Assembly: GCF_000330505.1 (NCBI RefSeq) | Contig: NW_004191722.1 | Span: 193,713-257,712, forward strand | DNA from: Entamoeba invadens IP1 | Lineage: Eukaryota; Evosea; Mastigamoebida; Endamoebidae | Direction of reading: 5' to 3' | Length of the DNA: 64,000 nucleotides | Part shown: in pieces, positions 39,914 to 48,537 of the stretch | Numbering within the stretch: position 1 is the stretch's first letter | Layout: each line of letters begins with the position of its first letter | Position numbers and translations under genes: made by a program | The notes under the pieces: generated by a model | The model's input: the letters and a program-made list of their open reading frames with translations, nothing else | Databases searched by the model: none | What the model was told of the DNA's origin: nothing

Positions 39914-41251
39914 ATGGAGGGTTTCGTTATCCAAATCGATTCAACTCAGCAATACACACACTACAACACTATCAAATCTATGTTGAAGGCACCTCTCACA
40001 GAACTTCTACTTCAAATTGCACCTCATCAAGTCAAAATAGGGTTTACTACAGGGTTTCTTTTTTCCAAAGACACTTTAGGAACACTCAACACGGTTTTTG
40101 AGTTTTCAGAGATTAAAGAGGTTGACGCGAAGGAGAGGGAGTATTTACAAGTCACTGTTGGGGACTCAATCAAGTTTGCGACTGACAGATTTGGATCGAA
40201 TTCGTTACTTTATGAAACGAATGAGAATGGCGTCTGCATCTCGACGTTCATGTGCAAGGAGTCATCTGCCCCAAATGAATGGTACGAATACTTTTACACG
40301 GACAAAACTGTTTTGAAGCACAAGAAGGCCGGTAATACTATTGAGGAATACTATTCCTCAATATTTGGTGAACGACTTGATTTGCCGACGGAGGAGGTCA
40401 GCGAGTGTGTGAAGCTTCTTGACGAGTCGCTTTCAAAAGCAGTTGAGATGATGTTGAGGACATCCGGAGAGACTATTCCCGTGTTATTTAGTGGAGGTAT
40501 TGATAGTTCAATGATAGCTTATTACGTCTTACTGCATTGTGGAGAGAAGAAAGTGGAGTTATACAACATGGCGTGCCTCTATGAAGGAACGTTTGAAAGT
40601 CCGGACCGATTGTGTGCGCGTGCTGTATTGTCGGATCTCAAAAAGATTTTTCCAACGAAGAATTTTGAGTTTATCGAGATCAATGCGAGCGAAGACGTCA
40701 TTCTCCAGACAAGCGAAAACATCAAAAATGTTATATACCCCAACGACACAGTAATGGATTTATCAATAACTACTGCGACGACACTGGCGTTGATATCTGA
40801 AGGTCTTTGTGGGACTCATACCGTTCGACGGACATCTCCATATGTCTTTTGTGGTCAAGGAGCTGACGAGCAACTTGGAGGATATGGTCGTCATCGGAAT
40901 GCTTTAAAGTACAATCGGTTGAGTCAAGAACTTGAGTTGGACTTCTGTAGGTTGTGGAGTAGAAACACTGAAAGAGATGATCGAGTGTCAAAGTACTGTA
41001 AAGTGAAATGTTTGTACCCATTTCTTGAAAACCAAGTGGTTCGTGTCATCAGAAACATCCCAGAGAAATTACTTGTCAAACTCGAGTTGCCCGAAAACGA
41101 AGGCAATAAGTGGATCTTAAGAGAGGTCGCAAGGAAAAACGGAATGGTGCAGTGCGCTAACTTCAAGAAGACGGCCATCCAGTTCGGAACAAGAATCGCT
41201 AAGGTTTTGAATAAAGGTAAGAAAGTCAGTGGGGCGGATAAACTTGAGTAA
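39914..41251 (+). CDS. Asparagine-synthetase-like protein without the glutaminase cysteine (ASNSD1-like)
   Basis: 445 residues. The C-terminal half has the Asn-synthetase ATP pyrophosphatase motifs: VLFSGGIDSSM (about 190-200), SPDRLCARAVLSDL, and VFCGQGADEQLGGYGRH (about 312-330). The N-terminal half has the size of a class II amidotransferase domain and keeps FATDRFGSNSL, but the protein begins MEGFV. The catalytic Cys2 that frees ammonia from glutamine is therefore absent. This combination matches ASNSD1-like proteins, whose reaction is unsettled. It could be ammonia-dependent or non-catalytic. Confidence 0.82.
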   Translation: MEGFVIQIDSTQQYTHYNTIKSMLKAPLTELLLQIAPHQVKIGFTTGFLFSKDTLGTLNTVFEFSEIKEVDAKEREYLQVTVGDSIKFATDRFGSNSLLYETNENGVCISTFMCKESSAPNEWYEYFYTDKTVLKHKKAGNTIEEYYSSIFGERLDLPTEEVSECVKLLDESLSKAVEMMLRTSGETIPVLFSGGIDSSMIAYYVLLHCGEKKVELYNMACLYEGTFESPDRLCARAVLSDLKKIFPTKNFEFIEINASEDVILQTSENIKNVIYPNDTVMDLSITTATTLALISEGLCGTHTVRRTSPYVFCGQGADEQLGGYGRHRNALKYNRLSQELELDFCRLWSRNTERDDRVSKYCKVKCLYPFLENQVVRVIRNIPEKLLVKLELPENEGNKWILREVARKNGMVQCANFKKTAIQFGTRIAKVLNKGKKVSGADKLE

Positions 41252-42222
41252 TCTTAATATTCTGTTGGATTTTTAAGATCAGGGCAATGCGTCAAATTTT
41301 GTATTGAAAATTTTTGTATTTAAAAGTTCGATTGTTCTGAAATTTCGAATTATAAAAAAACGTCATCAAGGAGAGAATCGGCAATAGTATGGAACTGGTA
41401 ATATATTTGTAATAAAATATCATGTAAATGGTTATAACAAATTCAAAAATATTTTGTCATAATCGAAAAGATCGAAATCATACAAATAAGTTTTTTGAAC
41501 AGAAAATAAAGATCTGTTACTATTCGGGTTTTTTAGGGTAAATATGTCATCGATTCAATTGTGTAACCAATATTTTTAGTTCTTATATTGAGATCGAAAA
41601 CTACTTAATTTTTTGGAAAAGATAAGTTAAAGTCCGTTAGTTTTGTCGTATAAAAAATAAAAAAATGCATTTAGAGTTTTTTTACTCTAATTATTATACT
41701 ATTATAGTATGATATAATATATTATGGTATTTATAATAGTATTTAATTATTAAATAAAGATATTGCCTGAATAATTGTTTTTTAACAGTTGCAACAAGCA
41801 AAATCGAAAAGAGGTGTATAATGATTATTTTATTGAATTATTGAAACAAAACCCTCGGTATTTTTCGTTCATATTTCTAATTTCACTTTGAATCCCAAAA
41901 GTGCTCTTTTTCTTCCAACCAACCATCCAATAAACCCTTGTTCTTATTAAGTCGATAAAAAGAAAAGTTGTGAATTCCTCTCCACTGTTGTAATAAAGTA
42001 ATGGGGATAAAATGGAGTAATGGGAAGCCGTAAAACTTATTCGTGCTTTTTTACTTTTTACAGAGACAATCGAACACTCCATTCCTACGCAATCCATATT
42101 TTGATTGGCTATATTATTGAACATAAATAAAGATTTTGACTTCCGTTTTTTTTTCAAATCAACGAGACAAAAACGATGAAAAATTAGTATTTAAAGGCAT
42201 CTATATTTTTATTTCAATTCAG
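41252..42222. other. Intergenic
   Basis: About 970 bp, AT-rich. The minus ORF at 41825-42157 (110 codons) is lysine- and aromatic-rich without family features and overlaps the promoter of the next gene; I do not count it. Confidence 0.5.
42187..42196 (+). promoter_or_regulatory. TATA-like element GTATTTAAAG
   Basis: Exact match to the Entamoeba TATA-like consensus, 27 bases before the ATG at 42223. It lies outside the duplicated 481-bp arm, so the two gene copies have different promoters. Confidence 0.7.
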
Positions 42223-42645
42223 ATGAACTGTGTTGAGCGCCGGAGACGAGTAGAGATGCACAGTGACGATCTCCCGCCAATCACGTTTGTGAGCACAAAG
42301 CCGACGAAGCGGCCGATGGTGCAGTCAATGAGTGACGAGAATGTCTTTTGGGTGACTGTTTCAAACTCGCAACGTCTTCTGATGAAAGTTGATGACAGTC
42401 TCATCACACAAGAAAATGATGCACTTCCACCAATCACAATGGCAATCCCACAAAAAGTCCCACAATCGCCACCACCACACCAACAAAAAGAAAAGCCAAT
42501 TCAAATCGTCCAACAAGAACGACCAGCTTATCACACACTCATGAAACTAAAACTCCCAAAATCTCTTGCTGAAAAGAACGCCGCTAAAAGGAAAGAAGTG
42601 CTCTTTGCACTCAGAGAGCTCCAACTTGCTGCAATCGGAAAATAG
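42223..42645 (+). CDS. Small unknown protein, copy A of an inverted duplicate pair
   Basis: 140 residues from ATG 42223, chosen because GTATTTAAAG lies 27 bases upstream; the frame is open further up but has no supporting promoter. Starts with a basic CVERRRRVEM. Contains two LPPIT motifs (SDDLPPITFV, NDALPPITMA), a NSQRLLMKVDDS block, a Pro/Gln-rich linker, and a C-terminal QERPAYHTLMKLKLP plus KRKEVLFALRELQLAA amphipathic helix. No known domain recognised; no TM or signal. A second copy at 44780-45205 encodes the same protein except for the first two or three residues. Confidence 0.72.
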   Translation: MNCVERRRRVEMHSDDLPPITFVSTKPTKRPMVQSMSDENVFWVTVSNSQRLLMKVDDSLITQENDALPPITMAIPQKVPQSPPPHQQKEKPIQIVQQERPAYHTLMKLKLPKSLAEKNAAKRKEVLFALRELQLAAIGK

Positions 42646-42709
42646 TCGTGTATCTTTTTGTATTCATCGTTTGACGTATTCATTTCTAGTTCTTTTCGAG
42701 TTCCTTTCA
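42229..42709 (+). repeat. Left arm of a 481-bp inverted repeat
   Basis: Matches the reverse complement of 44716-45196 with no length difference; by eye I see no mismatch. It begins at codon 3 of copy A and ends 64 bases past its stop. The spacer between the arms is 2006 bp. Confidence 0.9.
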
Positions 42710-42837
42710 AATAAAAATTTTGGTAAAAAATAATTTGTTATAGAAATTGTGATTTTCATTAATATAATTCATATTATTACTATAATGTAATATAACTTGG
42801 GTGGGTTTTGGAAAAAAACTACTTTATTTCAAAAGAC

Positions 42838-43683
42838 ATGAAACCAAAAAGTCAAGGCGTATTTCACAATAGCAACCACACTAAAAACGGTGATGAAGAG
42901 AAAACCCCAGAATTCCAACGTCCAGACACACGATTTTTACGAAAAGAGAACTCGCGCAAGCATTTGCACGAAAGTATATCAAGCGTATTTGGTGCGCTCG
43001 AGCAAAGGAACCAAAGTACTTTTGAAACCAAAGATGTTCCTATTAATGAGGAACAAATCCAAACCAACATCCTTGATTCCTACATCTTTATTGACAGTTC
43101 TACAGACCTTCCCCAACGCCGTAAGGAAGACGTTAGCGATGATGATACCTGTCCAAATCTAACGCTTAAAACACGTGTTGTTCCACCGCCACAATCTCAG
43201 AGCGAGATTGTGATTAATGACGAGTTTTGTGATAAATTTATACCAAAAGATTCAGACGAAGCCAAAACGCCCGTTTTTAGTCAATTTGCGCCATCAGTTC
43301 AATCTCAAGATTTTGCAACTGAGGAGATTGAAAGTCATGACTTTTATCCACAAACCCCCCTCAGTCAATCTGTACAATCTCAAAGGTTAGTCTCATGCAT
43401 CAAACCACACTTTTCGAAAGAGAAAACAGAAAGCGTCATCAAGGAGAAAATAAACTTTGAAGAAATGGTTGAGGTATACTCAGGAAAACGCAAGACGGAA
43501 AAAACTGAAATAAATAAAATGACAAGCGAGATTGACAATGACAAAACGAGTTATCAGATAAGGCTACTTTTAACATACAAAAATATACTGAAGAAACAAC
43601 CAACAATACAAGACGAGAGTATAATGGGAATGGAGGTTGAGGGGAGCGATGTCTCATCCATTGTGGTTGAAAACAAACAGTGA
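42838..43683 (+). CDS. Unknown Ser/Gln/Lys-rich protein between the inverted repeats
   Basis: 281 residues from the ATG at 42838; the frame extends to 42808 through a TTG only. Hydrophilic and probably largely disordered, with a repeated SVQSQ phrase (SVQSQDF, SVQSQRL) and many Asp/Glu. It ends in a more ordered helical piece (YQIRLLLTYKNILKKQ). No recognised domain. Lies 192 bp downstream of copy A on the same strand and inside the inverted-repeat loop. A nuclear or cytosolic regulatory role is possible but not supported by any motif. Confidence 0.6.
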   Translation: MKPKSQGVFHNSNHTKNGDEEKTPEFQRPDTRFLRKENSRKHLHESISSVFGALEQRNQSTFETKDVPINEEQIQTNILDSYIFIDSSTDLPQRRKEDVSDDDTCPNLTLKTRVVPPPQSQSEIVINDEFCDKFIPKDSDEAKTPVFSQFAPSVQSQDFATEEIESHDFYPQTPLSQSVQSQRLVSCIKPHFSKEKTESVIKEKINFEEMVEVYSGKRKTEKTEINKMTSEIDNDKTSYQIRLLLTYKNILKKQPTIQDESIMGMEVEGSDVSSIVVENKQ

Positions 43684-43843
43684 CACAAAGGCACTGTTTA
43701 TTATTATTCCACTTGTTACATGAAATCTCTAATTTATTCTTTACTTGTTATAAGTCGTGACCGTTCATGACCAGGAGTAGTAGCTCAAGAACCAGAAGTC
43801 AACAAACAACTTACAATTGATGTAAACCAAATCGTATCTGTAA

Positions 43844-44260
43844 CTACTTCTCGTGAGTAGAAACCTGTTCTGTGCGAGCCGTTTTTAGAGCAGCGAGTTG
43901 CATTTCTCGCAATGCAAAGAGTGCTTCCTTCCTTTTTGTCGCAGTGGTTTTGATTGGGTACTGGGGGAGTTTCAGTTTCATGAGTGTGTGGTAAGCTGGT
44001 CGTTCTTGTTGAACAATTTGTTGTTTCTCAGACTTTGAGTGTGGTGCTGGTTGTGTCGCATTGTGGTCATGGTCGATGTGCTTACGAGGGAGTTCAGGAG
44101 AGTCGTCGACTTTCAGTAAGAGACGTTGTGAGCTCGAAGTCGTCAAGTAAAACACATTATATTCGCGGTGTGCTGTCGGCTTTGTTGAGAGTGAAGTAAT
44201 TGGAGGAAGTTCGTCCTTGTTCGGCTTTCCACTGAAGACTCGCCTCTCGCCACAAGACAT
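43844..44260 (-). CDS. Small unknown protein, diverged paralog B
   Basis: 138 residues from ATG 44260. Shares the layout of copy A: CGERR start, DELPPITSLSTKPT, SSQRLLLKVDDS, QQERPAYHTLMKLKLP, and KRKEALFALREMQLAA near the end. The linker differs (His/Asp-rich, KHIDHDHN) and only one LPPIT motif is kept. This conservation of blocks with a changed linker is what selection on a protein would leave, so the family is likely real. Function unknown. Confidence 0.72.
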   Translation of the reverse strand: MSCGERRVFSGKPNKDELPPITSLSTKPTAHREYNVFYLTTSSSQRLLLKVDDSPELPRKHIDHDHNATQPAPHSKSEKQQIVQQERPAYHTLMKLKLPQYPIKTTATKRKEALFALREMQLAALKTARTEQVSTHEK

Positions 44261-44715
44261 CTACAGAACGGAGCAGGCTGTTTTTGTAGTTTATCAAAGC
44301 GATTTATAAGCTCCAAGTCTCCACTCCTCGACATTCTTTTGCTTTGCGGCTTAGGTCCATTTTTTGCGACAGTTTTCCCTCATTATATTTTTACTCTTCC
44401 TCCAGGGTTTTGTGCTTCTAAAACAGTTTCTCCCAATAGACCCGATCCATGCAATTAAAATTATGGATTTTCCGTCTTTTTTCTTTGATTTCTTTGATCT
44501 TCAAATTGCGATAATTTTTAGTTGAAGTATGTTTTTATGAGACATTAAATCTTTCTTTAATTCTTTTCTATTATATCGGGAAAATTACATTAAAACAACA
44601 AACGAGAAAATCACCAATCATTCGGGATTATTCCCATTCAAAAATAACATTAGATATAAACCCTCAAACTTTTTTCTAGTTGAAAAAAAATCCAAAAAAT
44701 TTTTACTAATCAAAA
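44261..44715. other. Spacer inside the inverted-repeat loop
   Basis: 455 bp between paralog B and the right arm. TTATAAATCG (minus sense, about 44301-44310) could be the TATA-like element of paralog B. No ORF. Confidence 0.4.
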
Positions 44716-45196
44716 TGAAAGGAACTCGAAAAGAACTAGAAATGAATACGTCAAACGATGAATACAAAAAGATACACGACTATTTTCCGATTGCAGCAAG
44801 TTGGAGCTCTCTGAGTGCAAAGAGCACTTCTTTCCTTTTAGCGGCGTTCTTTTCAGCAAGAGATTTTGGGAGTTTTAGTTTCATGAGTGTGTGATAAGCT
44901 GGTCGTTCTTGTTGGACGATTTGAATTGGCTTTTCTTTTTGTTGGTGTGGTGGTGGCGATTGTGGGACTTTTTGTGGGATTGCCATTGTGATTGGTGGAA
45001 GTGCATCATTTTCTTGTGTGATGAGACTGTCATCAACTTTCATCAGAAGACGTTGCGAGTTTGAAACAGTCACCCAAAAGACATTCTCGTCACTCATTGA
45101 CTGCACCATCGGCCGCTTCGTCGGCTTTGTGCTCACAAACGTGATTGGCGGGAGATCGTCACTGTGCATCTCTACTCGTCTCCGGCGCTCAACACA
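44716..45196 (-). repeat. Right arm of the 481-bp inverted repeat
   Basis: Reverse-complement partner of 42229-42709. Contains all but the first few codons of copy A' and 64 bases of 3' flank. Confidence 0.9.
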
Positions 45197-45205
45197 CTTT
45201 GTCAT
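44780..45205 (-). CDS. Small unknown protein, copy A' of the inverted pair
   Basis: 141 residues from ATG 45205 (MTKCVERRRR...); from the Cys on it equals copy A. The first two codons and the promoter come from unique sequence outside the repeat. The frame extends to 45217 via a TTG only. It faces copy A, so both transcripts run toward the loop. Both copies being intact and identical points to a very recent duplication or to ongoing gene conversion. Confidence 0.72.
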   Translation of the reverse strand: MTKCVERRRRVEMHSDDLPPITFVSTKPTKRPMVQSMSDENVFWVTVSNSQRLLMKVDDSLITQENDALPPITMAIPQKVPQSPPPHQQKEKPIQIVQQERPAYHTLMKLKLPKSLAEKNAAKRKEVLFALRELQLAAIGK

Positions 45206-46229
45206 GGCGTACGTCAAAGTTTTTGAGATGTTTTTATACTCGTCAGTGATAAAAAAATACTTTTTGTTTATTTCGAACTGTGTGGAATTTAATTGTTCGA
45301 TTTATTTCGTTGGTTACTTTTTTGGGGTTTTTTAGTTTAAATGGTTAACATATGATTTTTTTTGCTTATTGCAAAAATAAAACACATATTACAAATTATA
45401 ATTACCATTTTTCATATTCAATTATATCTAAATAATACCATCAATGCCAATGAAGTTTTTTTGTAAAAGCTTACAATTAAGGTAAATAATAAATTAAATT
45501 CTATAAATACAGAGCCATGTTTTATAAAATTATCAACAGAAAAACGAAAATAATAACTTAAAGAAAGAATTATACTATTATTTATTTATAAATGAATTGT
45601 AAATAACTGTTTGTAAAACAAAAATTTGTCATATTTACTAGTTTGACCTGTTTTGTTTATTTAATATTTAGTTCTAATAATTTTTTTACTTTATCAAACC
45701 TTTTTAAATTTTTTTTTAACTTAAACTTTATTTGCTATTTAACTTAAAAATTATCAACAAACTATCGAAAAATACCATAAACTAAATTACATTATTGTAG
45801 CATTATAGTAAGTTTTAATATTCATTTAATTTATTGTTTATTATTTTCTGGAAAATAAAAACTTTTTCATGATAAAAAACCCGAAACATTACAATAGAAT
45901 TGTTAATATAATCATTTTTTGTATTTCAAACAGATTGAATGATTGGAATTTATTTTTACTTTTTTTTACTTTAAAAAAATCTTTATTGTAAAATAAAATA
46001 ATAAAAAACTATTATTAATACTATTAAATACATTTCCTTTGACGATTTTTTTTTAATTTTAAATTTTTTGACGTCTTTACTATTTGTATAAATAATTTGT
46101 ATTTTTGCATCAAAATTAATTATATTAGGATAATACTATATATATTGATATATCACTATTTACTAATATAAAATTATTATATTATTATATTAAGTTAAAT
46201 ATTGTTTTACCAAAATACACCAATCAAGT
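45206..46229. other. Intergenic, AT-rich
   Basis: About 1 kb between copy A' and the 3' end of SYF1. No ORF, RNA or repeat recognised beyond the TATA-like word next to copy A'. Confidence 0.55.
45231..45239 (-). promoter_or_regulatory. TATA-like element GTATAAAAA of copy A'
   Basis: Read on the minus strand, GTATAAAAA lies 26 bases before the ATG at 45205, the same spacing as GTATTTAAAG before copy A, but the word is different. Confidence 0.45.
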
Positions 46230-48390
46230 TCAATTTTCACCGAAGTATCCCATCACATCTGCCTTTGCAACAAGAAGGTCTTTATACGTGAGTTCATTTC
46301 CAAATTGTTCCTCGAAGTCATTCCAAGTATTCCAGAATTCCGGATGTTCTTTCACACTACACCTCTTCGCCCCTTTCACAAACATATCTCTTGCATTGTC
46401 AACGTCTTCATTTTCAATCAAACACTTTGCACATTCCAAGTACAGTCTCCACTCCTCTCTCCTTCCAACTTTTAAAACTCCTTCTTCATACACTTTTTGT
46501 GCACTTTGACTCCCTTCTAATTCATTCACTGCTTGTCCATATAAAAGATATGTTTCACACAACGACTCGGGATTCACTTCTTTCACTATTTTCTTATATA
46601 ACTCTATGACACGATAACTCGAGTTTTTCGTCGATTCAAATGCAACGGCCTTCTTACTAATTTCTAACTTGAACTCGGCCGGACATTTCAAAAGAGCCGA
46701 CTCATACAACTCACGACACCTCTCCACTTTCGTCTCTCCATATTTCGATACAAAGTCGTCAAAGTATTTCATCCACAATTTCCCGGCAATCGGATATGTG
46801 AATTTCAAGATACTTCGCTCGTAAATGCTCCACACAGTGTCTTCAATTCCCAACGCTTTACCTTCTTTAGTAATAAGGTCAATATATTCCAAGACTTCTC
46901 TAGCTGTAATACACCCAATTTCTATCATCTTCTCATATACTGAAACTATCCCCAAAAGTCCTTTCCGTGTTTTTTCAACAGCGAGGTATGCTCTCCACAC
47001 ACTCCCTTCCCGTTTTATACGACTACTTTTCAACGTCGCTTCTTCAACGTATTCAAGTGCTTTTGTCACATCTCCTCTCTTCACTGAGTCTTTCACTATC
47101 AATTCTGATAACTTCCCTTCTTCTTCTTGACTCAGGGACTCCGTTTTAGCTTTATTATATAAAGAATTGACTACTTCGTATTTACCAGCCCTACTATACC
47201 ATGAAATTAGTTCACTATATATGTCACTCTTTGTGCCATTAATTCCTTCTTTCACTGTTTTAATTCCTTCTAATAATGTATCCACTGCACTGACAACATC
47301 GCCTTGTTCAATGTACATATGACTCCTCGATATCCATTCACTAACATCTTCAGGATTTTTCCTTAATAAAACTCCATTGACTTGCATCATCACATGTGCC
47401 AAAACAGTCTCCCCTCTCTCGTGTACGATACGTTGATTATCATCTTTGTCGGTGTCATTCGAATTTTGTGAGAGACTCGATATCACCGCTTCATAACATT
47501 CACGTACTATATAAAGATCTCGCACACTCACTACTTCTTCCATCGCTTGTTCTAATACAACTATGCCACTCTCAACTCGCCCTTGCCGGATGTGCCATCG
47601 TGCAAGCCCAACCCACAGTCTTCCCGAGTCATTGATATATTCGTTGATGCCATGGCGTAAAACACTTTCAACATCAACAACGTCATCAGCTCCGCCATTC
47701 TCAATCACTTGGACTAACAATTCATATTCTTCTCTTCGGACTCTCCAAGTGCTTCCTAAGTGTTTGATTAATATCGAAGCCGCTGTCGGCAAATACAGAG
47801 ATCCCTTTTCTATACAAACTTTGACATATTCAACCGACAAGCTCCGGTCATATTTCAGATGACGGGTAACCATATTATTAAAGAGCTTTGGGGAATCTAA
47901 AGAGACAATGTACTTCATTATAACACCCCATAGAATCTTATGCTGACCACTTGGTAATGACCGAAGGGCTCGATCAAAGACTCGCCGCATTTGAGTGATC
48001 TCACAATTGGTGTATAACCACTCAATGTAATTCTTCCAGATTGTTGGCATCTTCGACATGTAAACTACACTCTCCTCGTATCTTTGAGTTAATTCTAGAC
48101 GAGTCGGACTTTCAAGAGGGGTGCCCCGTGCATCACGCTCGGAGGATAGGAGAAAGGTGTGCCATAATTTGTAACTCATGGGAAGTTCTCTAATCATTAC
48201 TACCATTTTATATAACACATTTTTCTATTAAGTATAGTACAAAAACAAACTTCAAGGCACGAACGTATATCATCCGCTTCTCTTGGAAATGCGTGTCATC
48301 AAATAAATCTATATACCCCCACCACGATTTGAACGACTGATGATTCTGCTGGACGTCTTGCTCAAACTTGTCAAGCACTCCACTTTCCAT
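46230..48390 (-). CDS. Pre-mRNA splicing factor SYF1/XAB2 (HAT repeats), one intron
   Basis: Exon 1 is 48390-48251 and exon 2 is 48189-46230. The 61-nt intron (48250-48190) is GTTTGT...TAG, phase 2. Splicing joins YVRALK to ELPMSYKLWHTFLL, which fits the SYF1/XAB2 pattern ALKxLPxSYKLWxxYL. 699 residues, shorter than the 850 or so of animals. HAT repeats follow in order: YMSKMPTIWKNYIEWL, RRVFDRALRSLPSGQHKILW, GRLWVGLARWHIRQGRVESG, VRDLYIVRECYEAVISSL. SYF1 is a scaffold of the NineTeen complex in the active spliceosome. It lies 147 bp downstream of chitin synthase on the same strand. Confidence 0.9.
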
Positions 48391-48537
48391 CAATTTATGA
48401 AATTTGTGAGTTCTTTTTTTATAATTGATTTTATAGTTTATTTAACTAGTTTGATTAATTTAATTGTAATGATACTATTTAAGTGATAAAATAACTAAAA
48501 ATGCGATTCAAATTCAATTTAAATACTTTAACTACTC

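Noticed and set aside
41825..42157. 110-codon minus-strand ORF upstream of copy A
   Set aside because: Low complexity, no family features, overlaps a clear promoter (GTATTTAAAG lies just beyond it) and has no supporting context.
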